Source: Kalmanozyma brasiliensis GHG001 (lineage: Eukaryota; Basidiomycota; Ustilaginomycetes; Ustilaginales). From it: a DNA stretch of 64,000 nucleotides. Shown in pieces: positions 50,468 to 58,946 of this stretch. The notes under the pieces were generated by a model. It was not told the DNA's origin, did no database searches, and saw only the letters and a list, made by a program, of their open reading frames with translations. Each line of letters opens with the position of its first letter. The first letter of the stretch is position 1. The position numbers and the translations under genes were made by a program. The DNA lies in contig NW_015961970.1 in the NCBI RefSeq assembly GCF_000497045.1, positions 1,426,802 through 1,490,801 on the forward strand, written 5' to 3'.

Positions 50468-53140
50468 ATGCCGCCGAAGCGTGCCGCGCTCCCCACCAAG
50501 GAGCGCACGCTCTTCCAGCGGCTCATCCAGGAATACGAGACCAAAAAGTACAAGCTCGGCCTCAAGACCGCCGACACCATCCTCAAGAAGTTCCCGGACC
50601 ATGGCGAGACGGTGGCCATGAAGGGTCTTCTGCTCGGCTCGACCAACCGGCGCGAGGAGGGCATCGAGCTGGCGAAACGAGGTGTCCGCCTCGACCTCAC
50701 CTCATTCATCTGCTGGCACGCGCTGGGCATATTGCATCGACAGGATCGGAATTTTGAGGAGGCGATAAAGTGCTACACTCAAGCACTGAGGATTGAAGGT
50801 GGGGGGAATGTGAACTTGCTCAGAGAGTCGGCGTTCTTGCAGCTGCAGTTGCGGAACTACCCGCCGATGGTGGAGAACAGGCTGACGCTGTTGCGCATGC
50901 AACCGCATCTCAGGATGAACTGGATCGGCCTGGCCGTCGCGCACCATTTGGCAGGGTCGTTGGATGCAGCGGTGAGGGTGCTCGAGGGGTACGAGAACGT
51001 GATGCGCGACATCCCGGATCGCAACTACGAGCACAGCGAGGTGTTGCTCTACCACGCGAGCATCTTGGAGGAGCAGTCGAGGTTTCAGGATGCGCTAGAT
51101 GAGATCGAGAACGGTAACGAGCGGATCGTGGACCTGCGCGGCAAGCAGGAGGCGCAAGCAAGATGTCTCGCCGGGCTGGGCAAGAAGGACGAGGCGGAAG
51201 CAATCTGGAGACAGCTGATCAAGTCGAACCCGGAAAACAAGCGATACTTTGCCGGCCTGCTGAGTCTGCTCGGCATCACAGAGGGCTCGTCGACCGACAG
51301 CAAGGCAGTTGAGATCTTCAAAGGTTTGCAAGCGGACCACCCCAAATCGACTGCTGCCAAGCGTCTCGCGCTCATTCACACCACAGGCGACGACTTCAAG
51401 ACCCAGGCTACCGCCTACGCCAAGTCTGCACTCATCAAAGGCGTCCCCTCGCTCTTCTCCGATCTCAAAAGTCTCTATTCCGACGCCGCCAAGCTCGCCG
51501 CGCTGGAAGAAATTGTCGAAACCCTCCGTCTAGAATGGGCACCCGCCACCTCCGCACCGACCGACGGCACCGACCCACCCACATCCTACCTCTGGTCGCT
51601 CTACTACCTCTCTCAGCACTACTCGCTCACAGGCTCCTCCGAAAAGGCGCTGCACTACATCGACTCGGCCATCTCGCACTCGTCCACCCTGCCGGAGCTG
51701 CACATGGTTCGCGCACGAATCCTCAAACGAGCGGGCGACACCCTCTCCGCCTCCTCGGCCATGTCCGATGCCCGCCTCCTCGACGGCCAAGACCGCTTCC
51801 TGAACAGCAAATCGGCCAAATACCTGCTGCGCTCCAACGACACAGTTGAAGCAGAACGCATCGTAGGGCTCTTCACCAAGCCAGACGCGCCATCACCCAC
51901 GTACGATCTGAACGAGATGCAAGCCCTGTGGTACCTCGTGGAGGAAGCAGAGGCCCACCTGCGCACGTCGAACTGGGCCATGGCGCTGAAACGCGTCGAG
52001 CAGCTCCAAAAGGTCTTCCAAGAATTCTGGGACGATCAATTGGACTTCCACTCGTACTGCATGAGGAAGATGACTCTCCGCAGCTATGTTGGGATGGTGC
52101 GGTTCGAGGATGGGTTGCGGTCGCATCCGGCCTACGTTCGAGCGGCAAAGGCGGCGGTGGCTATCTACACCAAGTTGCACGACGAGCCGAGTACCGCACC
52201 GTTCGTGGCGAAGGAGGAGGAGGAGGATCCGGCGTTGGCTGGGTTGAGCGAGAGCGAGAAGAAGAAGCTGCTGAAGAAACAGAGGCAGGCAGAAGCCAAG
52301 CGGTTGGCGAAAGCGGAGAGTGAGGCAGCAGAGAAGAAGAAGAAGGCGGAGGAGGCGGCTGCCAATGGGGACGCTGTGGAGGACGAAGGGCCCAAGCCGG
52401 ATCTCGATCCCCAGGGACTGGAGATTTTCAAGACCACCCTAGAGAACGGACCGCTGAAGGCAGCGGAAAAGTGGTTGCGCTTCCTCCAGGCTAACGCCGC
52501 AGACCGCACAGAAACGTGGGAGGCGACATTCGAAGTGGCCATCCGACAGAAGAACTGGTTGTTGGCGACACGGGCGGTGGTGGCGCTGCACAAGCTGGGC
52601 GGGGAGGTGACGGAGGAGGTCGTGAGGTTGAAGACGAGGTTGCCGGATCTCAAGGCTGCACCGAAGCCTATTGGGAGTGTCATCTCGGCTGCTCTGGGGC
52701 AGGTGATCCCCGCCGACAAGCCCGTTGCGACATTCTTCGCGGAGGCGCTGCAGAGGTCGGCAGCTTCGACGCCGAAGGGCATGCTGGGCAACGCAAAAGC
52801 GGCTCTGGCGCTCGATCGGAAGGACGAGGCGGTGGGGCTGCTGCTCAACCTTCCCGCCACTGTCGAGGCTTTTACTGGGCCGCGGGCCAAGAACGTCGCG
52901 CTCAAAACGACCGTCGAAGCGCGGGCCCTGCTGGCCAAGCTGGACGCATCAAGTGTCGCTGAGTTCGACGAGAAGGCGAGAGCAGTCTTCCCGCTCGCCA
53001 ACGCGTTCAAGTCGGAAGCGACGCTGGAGGAGGAGAGGAAGGCGAGAGACGAGAAGCGGGAGAAGTGGGCGAAGGGCGTCGAGCAGAAGAGCGAAGAAGG
53101 CGCCGCGAACGGAGAGGCGGCGAAAGAGCCGCTCATGTAG
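50468..53140 (+). CDS. nat1: NatA auxiliary subunit Nat1/NAA15
   Basis: Nat1 anchors the Ard1 catalytic subunit to the ribosome for N-terminal acetylation of nascent proteins. The 890-residue protein is a TPR superhelix from the N-terminus (KERTLFQRLIQEYETKKYKL, ILKKFPDHGETVAMKGLLL, CWHALGILHRQDRNFEEAIK) with a highly charged Lys/Glu segment (about 595-640, SEKKKLLKKQRQAEAKRL) typical of NAA15. It is full length and single exon. In smut fungi nat1 flanks the b mating-type locus, and here it lies directly next to bW, tail to tail, with about 250 bp between the stops. Confidence 0.94.
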   Translation: MPPKRAALPTKERTLFQRLIQEYETKKYKLGLKTADTILKKFPDHGETVAMKGLLLGSTNRREEGIELAKRGVRLDLTSFICWHALGILHRQDRNFEEAIKCYTQALRIEGGGNVNLLRESAFLQLQLRNYPPMVENRLTLLRMQPHLRMNWIGLAVAHHLAGSLDAAVRVLEGYENVMRDIPDRNYEHSEVLLYHASILEEQSRFQDALDEIENGNERIVDLRGKQEAQARCLAGLGKKDEAEAIWRQLIKSNPENKRYFAGLLSLLGITEGSSTDSKAVEIFKGLQADHPKSTAAKRLALIHTTGDDFKTQATAYAKSALIKGVPSLFSDLKSLYSDAAKLAALEEIVETLRLEWAPATSAPTDGTDPPTSYLWSLYYLSQHYSLTGSSEKALHYIDSAISHSSTLPELHMVRARILKRAGDTLSASSAMSDARLLDGQDRFLNSKSAKYLLRSNDTVEAERIVGLFTKPDAPSPTYDLNEMQALWYLVEEAEAHLRTSNWAMALKRVEQLQKVFQEFWDDQLDFHSYCMRKMTLRSYVGMVRFEDGLRSHPAYVRAAKAAVAIYTKLHDEPSTAPFVAKEEEEDPALAGLSESEKKKLLKKQRQAEAKRLAKAESEAAEKKKKAEEAAANGDAVEDEGPKPDLDPQGLEIFKTTLENGPLKAAEKWLRFLQANAADRTETWEATFEVAIRQKNWLLATRAVVALHKLGGEVTEEVVRLKTRLPDLKAAPKPIGSVISAALGQVIPADKPVATFFAEALQRSAASTPKGMLGNAKAALALDRKDEAVGLLLNLPATVEAFTGPRAKNVALKTTVEARALLAKLDASSVAEFDEKARAVFPLANAFKSEATLEEERKARDEKREKWAKGVEQKSEEGAANGEAAKEPLM

Positions 53141-53392
53141 AGCTGTCACACCTTGCATCCCGCACTCAATCACATTCACAATCTAGACAGTCTACAAACG
53201 GCGGGCAGTGTGAGATGGTGTGGACAAAGCGTTGAGATTGAGAACAGAGAAGACGAAACATAGCGAGATACGAAGCGGCGACAAACGGGACAAATTTGAG
53301 CATAGAAAGCGATGCGGATGTGAGCATGGCCTGGTATAGAGACGAGGAAGAAGTATAATGGGATGTACAGGGACGGCGTAGCCAGACGCCGA

Positions 53393-55582
53393 TCAAACCT
53401 GCATGAAAGCTTGAGAAGAGAGGTCGAAGTTCATCCAGAATTGCGCCTCGCCAGTGTTTGCCCCTTGCATGGCGCTGGCATGGTCTGACGCAAAAGTACT
53501 GGCGCCCTGGCTGGACTGCTGAGAGCTAGGCAAGGAGGACGCGAGGATGTCGGTGTCGAGGAATTCCTGGATGTCGCTCATCTCGATGTCCACGTTGAAG
53601 TTAGGCGTGTCCGTGTTCGCGCCGTGCAGAGCGAAAGAGGTGACGGGAGGGTCCTGCTGCTGATGAAGCGCGATGGGGCTGGACGACGGGATATGAGTGG
53701 AAGCAGCGGGGTCAAAGAGCTGGGCGAGGCCGAAGAACTGGTCGTTCGTGTCAGCTGGGTAGGCGAAGACATCGTGTGTGTTTGTAGCGCTGGCTCGGGA
53801 GTCAGCTGCGGCGTGAGAGCCCATGACCTGGCCTTGCTGGGACGAGACCACAGACGGGCTAGACGAAACAGCAAAATGCACGTTCTGGGACGAAGCCTGC
53901 GAAGAAGGTGCCTGCGCTGTCAACGGTCCATCGACATGCGTGCTTTGACGACCAGCAGGCGACGCGGCGAAGTCTTCCTCATCGACCCATTCATCGTCAT
54001 CCGTCGTCGGTTGCGTGCCCCACGAGCTCGATGACACTTCTCGTCTAAAACCTTGATCGGAAGTGTGCGTTGCGAGCGCCTCTTGAATGCTTCGCATCAG
54101 ACTATCATCCTCAAGGACGTCCGGAATCTGAAGGCTGCTGAAGCACATTCCCGCTGCTTTGACCTCGAAGGAGTTCTGGTTGTCGCCGGCGAAGGGAGAC
54201 CTTTGACCCTGCGCCACACCCTGTTGTACGAATAGCTGCTGGGTCGAAAGCGTCAAGTCGGGCATGACCGCTTTCGCCGTGCCATCGTATCGACGGGGGT
54301 TGACGTACCTGAATATGTTGTGTGACTTGGTCGGTGTGTCGAAGCAGTCGCTGGCGCCACTGGATGCAGACGATGAGCTGGTGGATCGCGAAGAGGGACT
54401 GCTCCACGGAATGAAGGCATTGTGATACTCGTCAGATGTGGCAGCGGCGTCGCTCGAGCCTGGGGATGCGCTCGGCAGACGAGGCTTCTTGATTTGGGAT
54501 GAGGGCGTGTCGGATCTCAGCTCCGTGTCGTCGTGACCAGATCGGCCGAGCGCGCCATACGATTTGCGTTTCCTCTCGGACAGGGTGAAGTCTCGTGTCG
54601 GTGAGGCGGGAGGAGTTGAAGCCAGCTTGACAGGTGAGAGCTCGGATGATGGATTGATCTGGAGCTCACAACTGCTTGGCTTCCTCCCTTTTCGATTGCG
54701 ACGATTCTGGAACTGTCAGGATCGGAGAAGTATGAAGCAGAGGAAGACGGTCAGTGATCAGCCTCGATAACCGCAAGCATGTTGAAGCGGCTTCCGGCTA
54801 GGGCAGTGGCTCAGAATAAAATGGCATTGAGTATCATTTGTGACGGAAATGCACCGAAGGGAGGCAACCCCTTTGTGCGTGTCACATCTTGTCATGAAAT
54901 CGCGTCATCGCCATGACTCTTCGATGCGTCGACACCGAGTCGAGGCCCAAAGCGCGTTGCAGAACAGATTGGCACTCACCCAGATGGTCACTTGCTTTGG
55001 CTTGAGTCCGGTCACCTCGGCGAGTCGATATTTCTCGGCCTGCGTGATGTTGGGCGTGTGAGCGAAGGCTTGCTCTAAAATGCGAATCGCGTCGGAGTGG
55101 TGTCCTCGGCCAGATTTAGCAACTGCTTCACTGTGCAGCTGTGAAGTGTGGACCTCTTCGACGGCATGACACTTTGACAACTGAACCCCCTTAAGTTCTG
55201 CGAGAAACCTCTTCCAAGCGCTTTGAGCATTGGCGTAGAATAGCTCTGAAAGAGACTTGCGGAAGCGCGTCTCGAAAGCCTCGTCGAGGTTTCCCCTCAC
55301 AAATAGCTCCCTGAGAGCATCTTTGAGGGCTTGATCGTAGTGCTGATGTATGCTTGAAAGTCTTTCTTCGAAGTTGACGATGATGTCTGCCTGCTCGGAT
55401 GGTCCGATCTGAAGCTCGGTCAAGTCTGCGACGAGGCGGTCACGATGTGGAATGACGACGTCCAATCGGACGAATTGGACTCCGGTACAACCCTCCACAG
55501 GAGGAACGGATGAGACCGAGAAAAGATCCGTGATCTGCGCGGCCGTTTCCAGCACCCTCCTGAGGCGATTGATAGTCGCCAT
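53393..55582 (-). CDS. bW: bW mating-type homeodomain protein (two exons)
   Basis: bW is the HD2-type half of the bE/bW transcription factor that controls dikaryon formation and pathogenic growth in smuts. Exon 1 is 55582-54980, exon 2 is 54712-53393, giving 640 residues. The intron has a GTGAGT donor and CCTGACAG acceptor and splits the homeodomain in phase 0: VTIW joins FQNRRNRKGRK, rebuilding the WFQNRR recognition helix. The first 150 residues are the variable, partner-choice region. Behind the homeodomain are a basic patch (SERKRKS, KKPRLPS) that may be the nuclear signal, and a Ser/Gln-rich activation-like region. The frame is intact. Its promoter holds two pheromone-response elements. 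Confidence 0.92.
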
Positions 55583-55773
55583 CGCGAGTCTGACGCAGAA
55601 TCACGAGTTGTTGTCGTCGGAACGAAAGAAGGCGAGTTGGAGGGAGTTGGAAGAGAGGAAAGAAGGATGAGGCTCAAATCCACGATGGATTTCCCCTTCC
55701 CTGTTCGTCTCTTTTTGTGGGAAATCAAAGGGTTTCTTGCGCCCACCTCGCTCATCTCTGCACTTTTCCTACT

Positions 55774-55782
55774 TCCCTTTGT
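55774..55782 (-). promoter_or_regulatory. Pheromone-response element 1 upstream of bW
   Basis: The minus strand reads ACAAAGGGA, the consensus bound by the HMG-box factor Prf1 in smut fungi, about 192 bp upstream of the bW ATG. Confidence 0.7.
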
Positions 55783-55887
55783 CTTCCGAGTCTGGGCCGC
55801 GCGGAAGAGCTCTCTGCCTGCACGTCCGGCTTGGCATCTGAAATGGGGTCCGAGCTCAATGGCGCGTTGGTCAGTCACTCGGCCGCT

Positions 55888-55896
55888 TCCCTTTGT
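55888..55896 (-). promoter_or_regulatory. Pheromone-response element 2 upstream of bW
   Basis: A second exact ACAAAGGGA on the minus strand, 114 bp from the first. Two perfect copies in 475 bp are unlikely by chance and support pheromone-induced expression of bW. Confidence 0.7.
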
Positions 55897-56057
55897 TCGG
55901 TCATTCCTCACGCGCAGCACAATCGCAGCCCACAAACTGAGTCAGAAGTTACAAGAGTGGTGTAAATTGCCACGACAAACAAAGCAGTGAGAGTACAAAA
56001 GGGCCGATTTCGCTCAGCGAAACGCAGCAGAGAGACATTGTAGCTAAAAAGACTAAG

Positions 56058-57401
56058 TCAAGACGATGGCACCGGAGCCGGTCCGAGCACGTCGAAGGGA
56101 GGGCAGGCGGATTGCTTGGGCTGAGTCGGGACGCAGAAAGTGGCCTGAGCGTTGATGACCTGCGGGTGCACTGAACGAGGTCCAGCCTCGTCAGGCATGA
56201 GGAAGCGCGTGCCAGTGGCCGAAGAAGTCCCTGGATCGTTCGTGTAGAGTGATTCGGGAAGAGTCGGTAGCTGAGCGCGCTCGGGCAACGCTTTGACTTT
56301 TCTGCCCGCCTGAGCGTTGACAGTCGGGCTTCGTAGAAGATCGTCTGTATGAGGGAAGGGGTCGAAGTGCGGCATCGAGAGGTTGCTGCCGAGAGAGTTG
56401 AAGCTCGTGTCTGCGGTCGAGCACATGCTGAGCTCCGGTGTCGATCCGAAGCATGGTATTTTGAAAGTGTTGTCGACTCGAAGCGTCATCTTTGCCTGGG
56501 GGATGGCCGCTTTTGAATTGCGCTGTGTCGCGGTGAAAGGCTTGCGGGCAGGGGAGCAGATGGCAGCAGTGAAAACTGTAGGCGGCTGACCAGACCTGTT
56601 CGGCTCTTTGTGCGCAGCAACGAGATCGTAGAGCCAGTCGACGACCTTGTCTTTGACACCGTAAGTAAGCCAGTTGATCATGCCTGTCCAGTCGTCTTCA
56701 ATTTTTTTGTTGTCTGCTGCAGTGAGAGGGGGACCAAGGTTGTCGCGAGGAAAGTCGTCGAAAGCGGAAGTGACTGTCGCGGAATGAGTGGAGGGGCTCG
56801 AAGTGAGAATCTTGGGGTGAACGAGTTGCTTCATGCGTGAGATATCGTTGCTCGAGTACTTTTGGCGGATGTGAGATCAGCCCGAGCGGCGGCGTGTGTT
56901 GATGAACCAGAGGTTTAGTTGAATGACACTGAAAGGATTTTGAGGAACCAGAACTTTTGGGACGCTGACAGCAGAACCGTTTGTGGTCGCTATCAGTGCG
57001 TTCGTTCTTCTCGGAAGGGAAAAGAGTGATCAAGAGCTGCGAGGAAGTGCTTCTGCATATGATATGACGGAAGTGTTAGGAGAAACGCGATTGTGCACTT
57101 GAACCTAGTCCTCGCGTCGGAGCACTTCAGCCACTTCTCTTCGCAAGTTTTCGCTGACTTCTTGGCTGGCAGCTTCGAGATTGGCGAGGGTCGAGGCCAG
57201 GATTGAAATTCGGTGAGCGACCTGACGCACCTCGTTCACCACTTCGGGATCGTGATCGCCGTCTTTGTCGATGGAAGCCGCGGCCGTATTGACCTCCGAA
57301 AGAGTCTCGAGGATCTCGGAATAGGGCTTTCGTTCAAGGAGGAAGTCTTGTTCAATCTCCTTGAGAGAGTCGAGAATGTCGTTGTACGTAAGGGAGGACA
57401 T
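56058..57401 (-). pseudogene. bE: bE-like mating-type homeodomain gene, broken
   Basis: This is the HD1-type partner of bW in decayed form. An N-terminal frame begins at ATG 57401 (MSSLTYNDILDSLKEIEQDF) and stops at a TAG (57105-57107). A likely intron (GTTCAAGT donor, CTAAC branch, TATGCAG acceptor, 52 nt) would join it in phase to KHFLAALDHSFPFREERT, but the TAG would still be the last codon of exon 1. That frame then stops at 56993-56995, while the homeodomain continues in another frame from about 56999 (ALIATTNGS, later VIQLNLWFINTRRRSG), showing a one-base loss near 57000. The homeodomain frame hits a TGA at 56877-56879, just after the recognition helix, where a Trp codon would be expected. 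The C-terminal frame (56834-56058, 258 residues, NWLTYGVKDKVVDWLYDLV) is open. The gene is on the same strand as bW. Confidence 0.85.
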
Positions 57402-57601
57402 GATGCGATGGAACTGTCGTGGTGCAAGGGATGGCTGCCATCAACTGGACAGAGGGGGGCTTTAAATGGCACGCACGAACTTTGCGCAGTCGCAATCTTA
57501 TCGCTTCGAAGATTGAGCAGCTTGCCGACTCCTGTGGCGGTGCTTATTGATTCCCTTGCTCTCTTTCTCTCGAAGGTGCCAGTAAAAACTACCAACGAAG
57601 A

Positions 57602-57610
57602 ACAAAGGGG
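57602..57610 (+). promoter_or_regulatory. PRE-like element upstream of bE-like gene
   Basis: ACAAAGGGG differs from the Prf1 site ACAAAGGGA at the last base only. It lies about 200 bp upstream of the bE-like start and shares the 10-base string GAACAAAGGG, in inverted orientation, with PRE 2 of bW. Confidence 0.4.
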
Positions 57611-57818
57611 GAACCTGACCTGCGCAAGGCACGTGTAAACATGAAGAGTGGGCGCCTTGGCTGCTTTTCTGCCCAAGTTCCGAGCAATCATCCGTTGTTC
57701 TCTTCTTTCAACTTTGCGGTAGCACGTTGCCTTCGTTGAACGTGCGCCTCGTTCCCTTGCTGCGCTCATCCGAAACGGAGGGAACAAAGCGTGACGCTCA
57801 ACTGTGGGGACCTTTAGA

Positions 57819-57827
57819 ACAAAGGTA
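57819..57827 (+). promoter_or_regulatory. Second PRE-like element
   Basis: ACAAAGGTA, two mismatches to the consensus, about 420 bp upstream of the bE-like start. Weak on its own. Confidence 0.2.
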
Positions 57828-58085
57828 ACCATATTCGGCGGTGCGCTCTTTGATTAGGGTGTGACAGCTCTCGGCTGCAGGTCGGTCGGGGTTTCCGCGG
57901 ATTTCCTTTTTCCTCCCTTTTCGCCCGAAACCTTCTTTCCTCTCTCGGCAGACGGAACTCCCCACTCTCGTAGGTACAGTAACCTTAAGGTTTTCCCTGC
58001 GCGAAAACCTTCTTCTTCAACAACCGTTCCCATTCCTTTGTTCTGCACCTCACAAAGCATTCAACACCACACTGCTCAGAGAAAG

Positions 58086-58793
58086 ATGTCGTCGTTACGT
58101 CAGAGCCCACTACCGACGCTTTCGGCGCTATCGGGGGCGTTCACCGAACTCAACAGCACCCTTGCGCCGTTGCTCGCGCAGAACTACGAGGCGCTCAATG
58201 CGGCGCTGCAGGCCAATAGCGCAGCCAAAGACGGGGAAGATGAACTGCACGGCCGTCTCGACGCAGCGCGCATGCAGGTGTCCGTCGCTTACGTACTCAT
58301 GGACCTCGTATGGATTCTGCTCAAGGTCAAAGGTGTGGATCCCACAGGACATCCCGTGATGATGGAGCTCGAACGGGTTAAGGGGTACTTTGGCAAGATC
58401 AAGGGGGTTCAGGAGGGACAGAAGGAGGATAGTAAGACCAGGGTGGATAAGAGTGCGGCGGGAAGGTTCATCCGGGCGGCTCTCGCGGGTGATGGGTCGC
58501 CAGCGGGAGGAAAGCATACAAAGTTCGACGAGGAGACGCCCAAGAAGGCGGCTGCAAAGGAGACGGAGGCCAAAGCAGCGACAGAGGAAAAGAGCCCAGA
58601 GAAGGCGACAGCGACCCCAACATCGGCGAATAAGAAGAAGCGACCCGCCATGGATCCTTTCGAAGGATACGACAAGCCAAAGACACCCAAGACAGCTCCT
58701 GCGACACCCACAGCGGCAAAGCAGACCGACAGCGCATCAAGTTCACCCACGAAGAAGCAGAAGAAGAACAAGAAGGCGTCCGCTTCCAAGTGA
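58086..58793 (+). CDS. c1d1: C1D/Lrp1 exosome cofactor
   Basis: C1D (yeast Lrp1/Rrp47) helps the nuclear exosome, with Rrp6, to process rRNA and snoRNA and is also linked to DNA repair. The 235-residue protein has the Sas10/C1D helical domain at about residues 14-130 (LSALSGAFTELNSTLAPLLA, VSVAYVLMDLVWILLKVKGV) and a Lys/Ala-rich basic tail (KKQKKNKKASASK) for RNA binding. The start at 58086 (MSSLRQSPLP) was chosen because it directly precedes the domain; the frame upstream is leader. In smuts c1d1 is the flank of the b locus opposite nat1, and its presence here confirms the locus. Confidence 0.9.
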   Translation: MSSLRQSPLPTLSALSGAFTELNSTLAPLLAQNYEALNAALQANSAAKDGEDELHGRLDAARMQVSVAYVLMDLVWILLKVKGVDPTGHPVMMELERVKGYFGKIKGVQEGQKEDSKTRVDKSAAGRFIRAALAGDGSPAGGKHTKFDEETPKKAAAKETEAKAATEEKSPEKATATPTSANKKKRPAMDPFEGYDKPKTPKTAPATPTAAKQTDSASSSPTKKQKKNKKASASK

Positions 58794-58946
58794 TCCAATT
58801 CCCCGCATCTGTCTCTCAACAGTCGACATCCTCATTTGTAGTTGTATTATCTCATCGCATTGACACGAAGCATCATCCACACAGCATGACCAAGACCGAC
58901 TGTGACGTGAGGAGAACCCTTTGCGTTCGACGGCCTCGCAACGCTC

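Larger units (their letters stand above)
55583..56057. promoter_or_regulatory. bW promoter region
   Basis: This 475 bp lies between the bW start and the stop of the bE-like pseudogene, which points the same way. It contains two exact pheromone-response elements (next entries) and a weaker TCAAAGGG at about 55725. In studied smuts this would be a shared bE/bW promoter; here only bW is served by it. Confidence 0.6.
57402..58085. promoter_or_regulatory. Divergent region, bE-like pseudogene / c1d1
   Basis: About 680 bp between the bE-like start and the c1d1 start. It has two near matches to the pheromone-response element (listed next) and the c1d1 leader. In studied smuts bE would face bW instead of c1d1 with its 5' end. 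Confidence 0.5.
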
